Under the pieces are notes generated by a model. The model did not search any database. It worked only from the letters and a program-made list of their open reading frames with translations, and was not told where the DNA came from. A stretch of 44,880 nt of DNA from Desulfovibrionales bacterium (GTDB taxonomy: Bacteria; Desulfobacterota; Desulfovibrionia; Desulfovibrionales; Desulfovibrionaceae): NCBI GenBank assembly GCA_030156255.1, contig JASGMV010000032.1, positions 1 to 44,880 of the forward strand, written 5' to 3'. This document shows positions 24,358-32,042 of the stretch, piece after piece. A program made the position numbers and the translations under genes. Position 1 is the stretch's first letter; each line of letters opens with the position of its first letter.

Positions 24358-24680
24358 TGGGCAAGTACACGGATCTGCTCATCACCGACGACGATTTGTC
24401 CCTGGACGCCGGCGGCCAGCCGGAGACCGTGGCCGATCTGGCCAGCATCGCCCAGGACATCCAGCACATGATCCGCGAAACCGGCCTGCTGGTGGAGCTG
24501 ATCGGCAACCGCGACGAGACGGCCAAGGCCTCCGCCTTGGTGCAGTTGGCCATCGAGGTGGAGGACGACGAGCGCATCGTCCCCGGCACGTGCGCGATCG
24601 AGGAAACCGGTTTGGGCGAATTCTACCTCACGGCCGAGACCGTGGAATACGGCGCGGTCTCTTTGACCCTGGAGCATTGA
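24357..24680 (+). CDS. DUF2590 tail protein (HP1 type)
   Basis: 107 residues, the start overlapping the tape measure stop (TAATG). ‘DDDLSLDAGGQP’ and ‘DIQHMIRETGLLVELIGNR’ resemble the DUF2590/gpW-like baseplate wedge proteins. As the position between tape measure and J is that of the gp25-like wedge protein, a baseplate role is likely. Confidence 0.75.
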   Translation: MGKYTDLLITDDDLSLDAGGQPETVADLASIAQDIQHMIRETGLLVELIGNRDETAKASALVQLAIEVEDDERIVPGTCAIEETGLGEFYLTAETVEYGAVSLTLEH

Positions 24681-24685
24681 AGCCG

Positions 24686-25855
24686 ATGGCGACGATTTTC
24701 GAACGGATGCTTGAGGACGCCGGTATGCCGACCACCGCCGAGGCGATGCAGGCGAAGTGGGACGCTCTGAACGAAGCGCACGGCGGGCGAATTTCCAACA
24801 ACAGCAAGTGGTCGCCGTTCTGGCGGTTGATTTCGGCCATCGTCACCGAGCCGTGCAAGGAGTTGGCGGCCTTACTGTGCGACCACGCCTTGCCGAATAT
24901 TTTTTTGCAATATGCGTCCGGCGCTTGGTTGGACGTGTACGCCTGGGGCGTGGACCTGACGCGCAAGGCCGCCGCCGCCGCGCAGGGCGCCGTCACCTTC
25001 ACCCGGACCGGCGCCGCCGGGGCGTTGACCATTCCCGCCGGGACCATCGTACAGAGCCCGGCGCTGTCCGGCGCGGTGTACAGCCTGGCCACCCTGGCCG
25101 ACGTCACGGCGGTCGACGGACAGCTCACGGTGCGCGCGGCCGTGCAGGCCACCACGACGGGCAGCGCCGCCAACCTGGGACCCGGCTATTATTCGGTGCT
25201 GCCCACCCCCGTTCCCGGCGTCGCCTCCGTCGTCAACGGCGACGACTGGCTCACCATTCCCGGCGCGGACGAAGAAACGGACGAGGAGCTGCGGCTGCGT
25301 TGCCGCGTGCAGTTCTCGGCCGTGGGGCAATACCATCATGACGCCGCCTATCGGGCCGATATTTCCACGTTCGCCGGCATCCGCTCCGACTATCTGTTTT
25401 TCGAGCACGGCGCGCCGCGCGGCCCCGGCAGCGCCAATTGCTACATCATGCTGGAGACGGGCAGTCCCTCGCAGGAGTTCGTGGATTCCATCAACGCCTA
25501 TGTTCGCGACGCCGGCCACCATGGCCATGGCGACGATATGGCGTGTTACCCCATGCCGCGCTCGAGCGTGGACCTGGCCGTGACGGTCTATCCCGTGGAG
25601 CATCTGACCGACGAGGAGCGCGAGGCGTTGCGCCAGGGCGTGGCGGACAGGGTGCGGTGCGCCTTCCGGGACAACGAAGATTTCGAGATGACGAAGATTT
25701 GGCCTTACGCGCGCTTTTCCTTCTCCCGCCTGGACAAGGAGCTGCACGACGCCTTGGGCGAGCTGCAATCCGTGGCCTTCGACCGGGAGGACATCGTGAC
25801 GGCGATGGATCTGCCCGCTCTGGGCGAACTGACCGTCACTTTGGGGGACGCGTGA
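24686..25855 (+). CDS. J: Baseplate J-like protein (P2 gpJ family)
   Basis: 389 residues starting at 24686. It contains the J-like features ‘LTIPAGTIVQSPALSGAVY’, ‘ATTTGSAANLGPGYYSVLP’, ‘GADEETDEELRLRCRVQF’ and ‘DLAVTVYPVEHLTDEE’. It forms the baseplate wedge with gpI. It is longer than P2 gpJ (302). Confidence 0.92.
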   Translation: MATIFERMLEDAGMPTTAEAMQAKWDALNEAHGGRISNNSKWSPFWRLISAIVTEPCKELAALLCDHALPNIFLQYASGAWLDVYAWGVDLTRKAAAAAQGAVTFTRTGAAGALTIPAGTIVQSPALSGAVYSLATLADVTAVDGQLTVRAAVQATTTGSAANLGPGYYSVLPTPVPGVASVVNGDDWLTIPGADEETDEELRLRCRVQFSAVGQYHHDAAYRADISTFAGIRSDYLFFEHGAPRGPGSANCYIMLETGSPSQEFVDSINAYVRDAGHHGHGDDMACYPMPRSSVDLAVTVYPVEHLTDEEREALRQGVADRVRCAFRDNEDFEMTKIWPYARFSFSRLDKELHDALGELQSVAFDREDIVTAMDLPALGELTVTLGDA

Positions 25856-25871
25856 TGCGCCGGCAAAGGAA

Positions 25872-25901
25872 AGCCCCGGCGAGGAGAACCGCGCCGGGGC
25901 T
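25872..25901. terminator. Hairpin between J and higA
   Basis: AGCCCCGGC (25872-25880) pairs perfectly with GCCGGGGCT (25893-25901). On the minus strand TTTCCTTT follows, so it can end higA transcripts; on the plus strand only GTTT follows, so J-to-I readthrough is likely. Confidence 0.6.
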
Positions 25902-25926
25902 GTTTGCCCGATGGGACGGGATGGAC

Positions 25927-26253
25927 TTAACCGGCGTTCGTCGCGTCGCCGTCCGGAGCGTCGTTGCGGCGCAGCGGCGTGGCGCTCTTCCAGTCGTCGG
26001 AGGTGTGCTCGATCATCCAGAGATCGTAGCTTTTCTGGAGGTTGAGCCAGACGTCCGGCGTGGTGTCGAGGGCTCGCGAGAGGCGCAGGGCCATTTCCGG
26101 CGTCACGCCGCCCCGCTCGTTGAGAATCTTGGAAAGAGTCTTGCGGCTGACGCCGAGGTTTTTCGCGAAGCCGGAAACCGTCAGGCCCAACGGCTCGACG
26201 ACTTCCGCGTACAGGATGGTGCCCGGATGCGTCGGCTTACGGGTTCGCTTCAT
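25927..26253 (-). CDS. higA: HigA-family antitoxin, without toxin partner
   Basis: 108 residues behind AGGAGG. The HigA addiction-module pattern is clear: ‘THPGTILYAEVVEPLGLT’, an HTH (‘GFAKNLGVSRKTLSKILNE’), and ‘MALRLSRALDTTPDVWLNLQ’. It lies backwards between J and I, interrupting the otherwise unidirectional tail operon. There is no HigB frame in the 107 bases before the I start or elsewhere nearby, so it is solitary. It may work as a repressor or as an antitoxin against a host or rival HigB. Confidence 0.93.
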   Translation of the reverse strand: MKRTRKPTHPGTILYAEVVEPLGLTVSGFAKNLGVSRKTLSKILNERGGVTPEMALRLSRALDTTPDVWLNLQKSYDLWMIEHTSDDWKSATPLRRNDAPDGDATNAG

Positions 26254-26360
26254 GGTTCAAACCTCCTGGCGGTCATCCCAAGGGGGCGTGTGCGCAAAGC
26301 TTTCGTGCATGAGCAAGGTGTAATCGTAACGTCTTCCTTTGCCAAGAGGCGGGAGGTCCG

Positions 26361-26957
26361 ATGAACGACGAAACCTCGTCCGCGAAAGCGCTTCCTTTTT
26401 GGATGGCCGGGGAGACGGCCGTCCGACTGGCCGACGCCGCGGCGAACTGGTTCGACCTGTTGCGCGGCTGGGCGCAGTGGCCGGCGAGACAAATGGACCC
26501 CGAGAGCTGCGCCGAATCCGTGCTGTCCTTGCTGGCCTGGCAACGGGACATCGACCGCTTCGACGGCGAGCCTTTGGCGCTGTTCCGCAAGCGCGTCGCC
26601 TACGCCTACGCCAATGCGCGGGACGCGGGCAGCGCGATCGGCTTCAAGCGCATCTTCGAGCGGTTGGGCGTCGGGTACGTGGAGCTCGACGAGCGCATGG
26701 ACGGGAGGGACTGGGACATCGTGGCGGTGCGCCTGACGGATAGCCAGCTTGCGGGCAACCAGGCGCTGCTGTCCGAAATCATCCAGCACTACGGCCGCAC
26801 TTGTCGCCGCTACGAATGGACGGTCATCACGCCCGCGCCTTGCGGCGTGCGGGCCGTGGAGTTCGGCGCCGGCTACACCTTGGAGCGCGCCCGCGTCCCG
26901 GCTTGCGCCGTCGGCGCGCGGGCGGCGGATTTCGGCGCGGATTTCGCGACCCTGTAA
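26361..26957 (+). CDS. I: Tail protein I (P2 gpI family)
   Basis: 198 residues. A GGGAGG ribosome site precedes 26361. ‘CAESVLSLLAWQRDIDRFDG’ and ‘VAYAYANARDAGSAIGFKRI’ are the P2 gpI core. It binds J in the baseplate. It follows the inverted higA gene rather than J directly. Confidence 0.9.
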   Translation: MNDETSSAKALPFWMAGETAVRLADAAANWFDLLRGWAQWPARQMDPESCAESVLSLLAWQRDIDRFDGEPLALFRKRVAYAYANARDAGSAIGFKRIFERLGVGYVELDERMDGRDWDIVAVRLTDSQLAGNQALLSEIIQHYGRTCRRYEWTVITPAPCGVRAVEFGAGYTLERARVPACAVGARAADFGADFATL

Positions 26958-26973
26958 CTTCAGGAAGGGAGAT

Positions 26974-28494
26974 ATGGCGACCATTATCACCAACGCAGGC
27001 GAAAGCCTGATCGCCCGACGCCAGGCGGAAGGATCCCCGTTGATCCTGAACCGTTTCATCCTGGCCTACGCGCCCGGACAGGATCCCGACGCGAACATCG
27101 ACCGGGCCGAAGCCCGGCCGCCGGACGACCAGATCGTTTACACCTACGCCATTCCCGACGATTTCCGGGGGTACGTTTCGCCGAATCGGGTGGTGTACTC
27201 CATGCTGCTGGGCAGCGACGTGGGGGATTTCACCTTCAACTGGGTGGGGCTGGCCGCGGACGACGGCTCTATCGTCACCATTACGCATTTGCCCGACACC
27301 CGAAAATGGGCCACCAGCGGCCAGACGTTGGGCAACAATCTGACGCGCAACGTGCTGCTGGAGTTTACCGGCGCGTTGACGACGACGGGCGTCACCATCG
27401 AGGCCAAGACGTGGCAGGTGGATTTTACGGCCCGTTTGCACGGCATCGACGAACGCGCGCGCCTGGCCGGGGCCGACCTGTACGGCCGAAGCTGCTTTTT
27501 CGGCGAGTCCTACCGGCTTGTCGAAGCGAACGGACAATACAGCCTGGCGCCGGGCGTCGCCTATGTGGCGGGGGTGCGTGTCCGGCTGGACGCCGCGCAG
27601 CCCGTGAACCTCGGCGCGTTGCCCAAGGTCTTGTGGCTCGACGTGGCGCTCACGCCCGACGGCTCCGATCTCTCTCCCACGGCCGCGCCCGTGGCCGCCG
27701 CTCCGGACGTCGCGAAGGAGGACTACACCGACGAGGCGAACGTTCGGCACTGGCTCGTGCAGGCGGCCGGCGTTTCCGCCGCCGGCGCCGTCACCGATCT
27801 GCGCCGGGTGGAGGATGTCGAAACCGACGTGGTGCAGTACCTCAAGAACAGGGCGGCGCAGGCCGTCCAGGGAATCTCCCTGGAAAGCCTGGGCGCGGCG
27901 TCGGCGTCGGCGTTGGCCGCGCATGTGGAGGACACCGATGATCCGCACAAGACGCTGCCCGAAGGAGGGGAGGACGGGCAGGTCCTGGCGGCCGGCGACG
28001 ACGGGAAGCCCCGTTGGCGGGAGATGCAGGGCGCGCCGACCGGGGCCGTTCTCGCTTATGGCGCGTCCCTACCGCCGGATGGGTGGTTGGAGTGCGACGG
28101 TTCGGCGTTGTCGCGTACAACCTACGCCGACCTCTACGCCGTGATCGGGACGACGTTCGGGTACACCAGTTCTTCGACGTTCAAGCTCCCCGACCTGCGC
28201 GGCGAGTTCCTGCGCGGTTGGGATCATGGACGCGGCGTGGACGCCGATTCGAGCCGTGCGCTGGGGAGCGCGCAGGCTTATGCGATCGAAAATATCACAG
28301 GAAGATTTCAGGGCGTCAGCAGTGAAGACCGCGTCGCAGCTAGCGGGGTTTTCAGGTTGGGGAGTACGTATGCAGGCGCAGGCGCCAACCCTCAAACCAA
28401 ATACGTTATGGAGTTTGACGCCTCCAGGATGGTCAACACATCGACGGAGACGCGGCCCGCCAACACGGCGGTCATGTATGTCATGAAATATTAG
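26974..28494 (+). CDS. Tail fibre protein (DUF3751 plus collar domain)
   Basis: 506 residues behind AGGAAGGGAG. Residues 1-150 are the DUF3751 baseplate-attachment domain (MATIITNAGESLIARRQAEG, ‘FNWVGLAADDGSIVTITHLP’). Residues about 345-430 form a phage tail collar domain (‘PPDGWLECDGSALSRTTYA’, ‘TFKLPDLRGEFLRGWDHG’). The C-terminal tip (about 440-506) is of lower GC and likely receptor-binding, ending in ‘NTAVMYVMKY’. Confidence 0.9.
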   Translation: MATIITNAGESLIARRQAEGSPLILNRFILAYAPGQDPDANIDRAEARPPDDQIVYTYAIPDDFRGYVSPNRVVYSMLLGSDVGDFTFNWVGLAADDGSIVTITHLPDTRKWATSGQTLGNNLTRNVLLEFTGALTTTGVTIEAKTWQVDFTARLHGIDERARLAGADLYGRSCFFGESYRLVEANGQYSLAPGVAYVAGVRVRLDAAQPVNLGALPKVLWLDVALTPDGSDLSPTAAPVAAAPDVAKEDYTDEANVRHWLVQAAGVSAAGAVTDLRRVEDVETDVVQYLKNRAAQAVQGISLESLGAASASALAAHVEDTDDPHKTLPEGGEDGQVLAAGDDGKPRWREMQGAPTGAVLAYGASLPPDGWLECDGSALSRTTYADLYAVIGTTFGYTSSSTFKLPDLRGEFLRGWDHGRGVDADSSRALGSAQAYAIENITGRFQGVSSEDRVAASGVFRLGSTYAGAGANPQTKYVMEFDASRMVNTSTETRPANTAVMYVMKY

Positions 28495-28505
28495 GGAGGG
28501 GAGCG

Positions 28506-29060
28506 ATGACCATTTACGCCTATGACGCGGCGACCGGCGCATATCTTTCCAGCAAGGAGGCCCGGGAAAGTCCGTTGGAGCCCGGGACCTTTTTGATCCC
28601 GGCCAACGCGACAACCACGGCGCCGCCGAACGTGGCGGCGGGGCAGGCGGCCGTTTGGGATGCGGACGCCGGGGCGTGGACGACGGTCGAGGACCATCGC
28701 GGCGAGAAGGTCTACAGCACCGGGACCGGCGCAGCCGTCGAGGTGACGGCGTTGGGGGCTCTGCCCGGGCATGTCACGGCTTCGGCGCCGGGCGAGTATC
28801 AACGATGGGACGCCGAAGCGAACGCTTGGGCGACGGATGCCGACGCCCTGGCCGCCGCCGTGCGGAGCGCACGCGACGCCAAACTGTCGGCCTGCGATTG
28901 GACGCAACTACCGGACTCGCCGTTGGACGACGACGCCAAGGCCGACTGGCGGACCTATCGGCAGGCCCTGCGGGACCTTCCGGGGCAAGGGGGATTTCCG
29001 GCGAGTTCGGCGTGGCCGAAGGAGCCGACGGACGGGAGAGAGAATGGATCTACGGTGTAG
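28506..29060 (+). CDS. Tail fibre assembly protein
   Basis: 184 residues, 11 bases after the fibre gene. N-terminal ‘YAYDAATGAYLSSKEARESP’ and ‘GQAAVWDADAGAWTTVEDHR’ followed by a helical C-terminus with ‘LSACDWTQLPDSPLDDDAK’ and ‘WRTYRQALRDLP’, which are typical of fibre chaperones of the Tfa/DUF4376 type. Overlaps com by 17 bases. Confidence 0.85.
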   Translation: MTIYAYDAATGAYLSSKEARESPLEPGTFLIPANATTTAPPNVAAGQAAVWDADAGAWTTVEDHRGEKVYSTGTGAAVEVTALGALPGHVTASAPGEYQRWDAEANAWATDADALAAAVRSARDAKLSACDWTQLPDSPLDDDAKADWRTYRQALRDLPGQGGFPASSAWPKEPTDGRENGSTV

Positions 29061-29283
29061 GAAGTGCGGTCGGTTGTTGGCGAAAGGCCGGGCGGACGCC
29101 TTGGAGATCGTTTGCCCGCGTTGCAAAGCGAAAAACGAATTCCTGAGAACCATGAGTCCCTACGCAGAAGGCCGTGGAGCCTCCGCAACAAAGGAGGCGG
29201 CCCGTGTTTCAAGTTCAAAACGCCACGATGATTCAGGGGGAGGCCCTGACCCGGCTTTTCGATATGCCGAGCGAATGCATTGA
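29044..29283 (+). CDS. com: Com-family RNA-binding translational activator
   Basis: 79 residues. The zinc finger Cys5-x2-Cys8 ... Cys24-x2-Cys27 (MDLRCRKCGRLL, ‘IVCPRCKAKNEF’) is that of phage Mu Com, which binds an mRNA hairpin and exposes the mom ribosome site. Here com overlaps the start of a DNA methylase by 80 bases, and the methylase ribosome site lies in a hairpin. The extra C-terminal 35 residues past the finger are unstructured-looking. It overlaps the end of the fibre assembly gene, so it is part of the late transcript. Confidence 0.88.
   Translation: MDLRCRKCGRLLAKGRADALEIVCPRCKAKNEFLRTMSPYAEGRGASATKEAARVSSSKRHDDSGGGPDPAFRYAERMH
29179..29198 (+). promoter_or_regulatory. Hairpin hiding the methylase ribosome site
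   Basis: GCCTCC (29179-29184) pairs perfectly with GGAGGC (29193-29198) around an 8-base loop. The 3' arm is the ribosome site AAGGAGG (29191-29197) of the GTG at 29204. This is the Mu mom logic, with Com as the likely opener. Confidence 0.7.
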
Positions 29284-29932
29284 CGCGATCCTGACCGATC
29301 CTCCGTATTCGACCGGGGGAACATACGCCGGCCAACGGCAACAACGGACGGCGCTGAAGTATCAGTCGTCTCGGACAAAGACGCGCTACTTGGATTTCCC
29401 GGGCGACAACAGGGACCAGCGATCGTTTTTGGCCTGGGCCAGCCTGTGGTTGACGCAGTGTTACCGGGTTGCAAGGCCCGGCGGCGTGTTGATGGTCTTT
29501 ATCGACTGGAGGCAGTTGCCCGTCCTGTCCGATGCGCTGCAAGCCGGCGGCTGGACGTGGCGGCACATTCTGGTGTGGGACAAACCCACGGCCCGCCCGA
29601 TGCTGGGAGATTTCAAAAATCAGTGCGAATTCGTTCTGGTCGGCGCGAAAGGCAAATTCAGCCCCTGGCGCCGCGCGTGTCTGCCGGGAGTCTTCCGGTG
29701 TTCCATCGTCGCGCCGACGAAAAGGCGGCACATGACGGAGAAACCGGTCCCTCTCTTGGAGGATTTGCTGCAAATCGTTCCGGAGGGAGGAACCGTCCTC
29801 GATCCGTTCGCCGGATCGGGCGCGACCGGAGCCGCCTGCCTGCGGACGGGGCGCACGTTCATCGGCATGGAAATGTGTCCGGGCTATTATGAGATCGCGT
29901 GCGAGCGGCTGCGGGAAGAGGCGGTTCGGTAG
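29204..29932 (+). CDS. Site-specific DNA methyltransferase under Com control
   Basis: 242 residues from GTG at 29204, six bases after AAGGAGG. Catalytic DPPY is at 32-35 (AILTDPPYSTGG) and the SAM motif DPFAGSGATG at 200-209, the beta-class order (N4-cytosine or N6-adenine). ‘GGVLMVFIDWRQLP’ and ‘RKRHMTEKP’-like text are family features. Being late and Com-controlled, it probably modifies phage DNA before packaging to resist restriction, as Mom does in Mu. The target is not readable. Confidence 0.88.
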   Translation: MFQVQNATMIQGEALTRLFDMPSECIDAILTDPPYSTGGTYAGQRQQRTALKYQSSRTKTRYLDFPGDNRDQRSFLAWASLWLTQCYRVARPGGVLMVFIDWRQLPVLSDALQAGGWTWRHILVWDKPTARPMLGDFKNQCEFVLVGAKGKFSPWRRACLPGVFRCSIVAPTKRRHMTEKPVPLLEDLLQIVPEGGTVLDPFAGSGATGAACLRTGRTFIGMEMCPGYYEIACERLREEAVR

Positions 29933-29935
29933 CGT

Positions 29936-30841
29936 ATGGGCTGGACATCCGCTTCCTTCCGGACGCCGGACGCGGCGCAGGAGCTACGCTCCCAGGTTGC
30001 TGGCGCGCTTTCGGCCGCGCCGGCGGCGCTGGGCGATCGGGCCGGGCGCTTGGCGGCCGTTGCCGGCGTTTTGCCCCTGGAGCCTTCGCCCGTGGCCGCG
30101 GGCGCGTCCGGAGCGGCGACGCTGCGTTCGCAGCTGGCCGGCCTGTTCGCCGCCGGCGGCCGGAGCCTGTGGATTCATCCTTACGCGCATCCCGTGGGAG
30201 ATCGGCGCGGGGCCTATGCGTACCTCACGCCGCAGGACGCGGTGGCCGCTTTGGCCGCCAAGCTGGCCGACCCCGTGGACGCGCCGCCGGCCGGGGAGAT
30301 GGTCGCCGTGTGCCTGATGATTTGCGGCGTCGAACACGGTGATTTCGCCCGGGCGCTCCAGGCCGCGGCCGATGTTTTTCCGTCCGCCGCGCTGCGCATG
30401 GCCTTGCGGCGGGCGAGATGGCTCGCTGGCCTGGAAACGTCGAAATTTCTGCGCCCCGAGGCGCCCGCGCAACCGCTGTGGGAAACGGGCGATCCGAGCC
30501 GGTTGCCTGCGCTGGCGAGGCGCCGGGCGGCCTTGACGGCGAGTCTGGCGCAGCTTGAGGCCTACGCCGCCGAAGACGTGACGCCGGAGGACGAACTGGC
30601 GGCCGTCATCGCCGCGCGCCGGGCGCGTTTGACGGCCCAGGACGATGCTTGGCGGACGCTGCGTGAGCAGCTTGCCGGAGGCGCCGGACACGTGTTGACC
30701 GCCCAGGGCGACGCCGCGGGGATACGCCGGCGGCTTTTGGCCGTCGCCGCTCCCGACGCGGGCTACACGTTGACCATGCTCGGCTGTTGGCTGGGGGCTC
30801 CGGAGACCATGACGTTTTTGCGGGAGCTGTTGAGCGTATGA
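29936..30841 (+). CDS. Uncharacterised phage tail-region protein
   Basis: 301 residues, not recognised. Ala- and Leu-rich helical protein: starts MGWTSASFRTPDAAQELRSQ, then ‘SLWIHPYAHPVGDRRGAYAY’ and a C-terminal part with ‘YTLTMLGCWLGAPETMTFLR’. Membrane spans are not evident. The stop overlaps the next start (TATGA), and the next three genes encode baseplate parts, so it is likely a tail or DNA-circularisation protein. Confidence 0.6.
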   Translation: MGWTSASFRTPDAAQELRSQVAGALSAAPAALGDRAGRLAAVAGVLPLEPSPVAAGASGAATLRSQLAGLFAAGGRSLWIHPYAHPVGDRRGAYAYLTPQDAVAALAAKLADPVDAPPAGEMVAVCLMICGVEHGDFARALQAAADVFPSAALRMALRRARWLAGLETSKFLRPEAPAQPLWETGDPSRLPALARRRAALTASLAQLEAYAAEDVTPEDELAAVIAARRARLTAQDDAWRTLREQLAGGAGHVLTAQGDAAGIRRRLLAVAAPDAGYTLTMLGCWLGAPETMTFLRELLSV

Positions 30842-31356
30842 ACACGTTTTTGCGTTTGGACGACTACATCGCGCCCGGGTACGGATTGCAGGTGACCGGG
30901 GATATGGAGATCCGCACCGCCGATCTGTCCGGCGAAACGAGCGCCACGGCCCGGGTGGATCAAGGCGTCAAACCCAAGACCCTGAGCGTGAGCCTGACCG
31001 TGCCCTACGTCGAACAGGGAAGTCTGCGCAAATTGGTGCGCATCGCCGAAGCGCGGGACGCCGACGGCTCCCTGCACATCTACCGCGTCGCCAACGCCAC
31101 GGCCAACGTGGCCGGCGTGCGGCAGGCGCGGTTCACGGATCATGTCCGATGGCGGGAGATGGAGGGGGCGGCCGCGTGGGCGGTGACCTTTACCTTGCGG
31201 GAGCACGCCAGCGCGCCAGAACGCGTCGAGCAGCGCGAAGCGGCCAAAACCGCAACGGCGCAGACCAGCCGGGGCGCGACGGTGACGAGCGGCGAAGGCG
31301 CTTCGGACGGAAGTTTTCAAAACGTCTTGCGCTACATCGATAAGGAGCTGCGGTGA
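30838..31356 (+). CDS. Baseplate complex protein
   Basis: 172 residues starting as the upstream gene stops. Beta-rich ‘YIAPGYGLQVTGDMEIRTAD’ and ‘PKTLSVSLTVPYVEQGSLR’ resemble proteins annotated as baseplate complex protein in HP1-like phages. C-terminal 35 residues are polar (Thr/Ser/Gly). GTG of the next gene overlaps its stop. Confidence 0.65.
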   Translation: MNTFLRLDDYIAPGYGLQVTGDMEIRTADLSGETSATARVDQGVKPKTLSVSLTVPYVEQGSLRKLVRIAEARDADGSLHIYRVANATANVAGVRQARFTDHVRWREMEGAAAWAVTFTLREHASAPERVEQREAAKTATAQTSRGATVTSGEGASDGSFQNVLRYIDKELR

Positions 31357-32042
31357 GGCTGGACAAACGGTTGATCGTGGCCGGGGCGAACGTTCCGCTG
31401 GTCTCCGAAGACATCCGGCTGGACCTTTCGGCTCCGGGCCGGGCCGTGTTTCAGGTGCGCTCCGAAACGGAGCTTTCCGGCCTGGCGCGCTACGAGCTGG
31501 GCTACGCCGGACAGGACGACGTGGTCTATTTTCTGGGATACGTGGAGGCCTCGCACACGGTGGACGGCGCGAGGCAGCGCTTGTTGTGCCGGGAGTTGTC
31601 CGCCGGTCTGTACGGCTTGCTTCCGATCAGTTTGCGCCATCCGACCTTGCAGGACGTGCTGGCCGCCTACGCGGACCTTACCGGCCTGGAGTTCGTGACG
31701 CCCGACGCGCCTTACGTCAAACGGCGCGTTCCGTATTTTCAAACCTTGGGCAAGGGCTTTCAGGGCATGATGGCTCTGGGAGACCTCTTCGGCGTCGAGG
31801 ACTTGATTTGGCAGCAGCAGGGCGACGGGAGGATTTTCGTCGGCTCTTGGTCGGACTCGCGTTGGGCCGACCGGCCCGTGGAGCTGGACGAGAAGTGGTT
31901 TTCCAAGGTGGGGGCCGACGGCGGGAAAAGGCTTCCCGTCTTGCCTTTGCTGCGGCCGGGCGCCGTGGTCAACGGCCGACGCCTGCTTCGGGTGCAGCTT
32001 TCCGGGCATGAAATGGTGGTGCAGTGGAGAGACTATGCTTGA
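31353..32042 (+). CDS. Baseplate hub-like protein
   Basis: 229 residues from GTG at 31353. ‘DIRLDLSAPGRAVFQVRSE’, ‘VYFLGYVEASHTVDG’ and ‘CRELSAGLYGLLPISLRHP’ resemble gp27/gpD-like hub proteins. It sits directly before the spike gene and overlaps it by eight bases, the usual hub-spike order. Confidence 0.65.
   Translation: MRLDKRLIVAGANVPLVSEDIRLDLSAPGRAVFQVRSETELSGLARYELGYAGQDDVVYFLGYVEASHTVDGARQRLLCRELSAGLYGLLPISLRHPTLQDVLAAYADLTGLEFVTPDAPYVKRRVPYFQTLGKGFQGMMALGDLFGVEDLIWQQQGDGRIFVGSWSDSRWADRPVELDEKWFSKVGADGGKRLPVLPLLRPGAVVNGRRLLRVQLSGHEMVVQWRDYA

Noticed and set aside
26254-26360. HigB toxin partner of higA
   Set aside because: Only 107 bases are available and the short frame there (MHESFAHTPPWDDRQEV) does not resemble a RelE-fold toxin.
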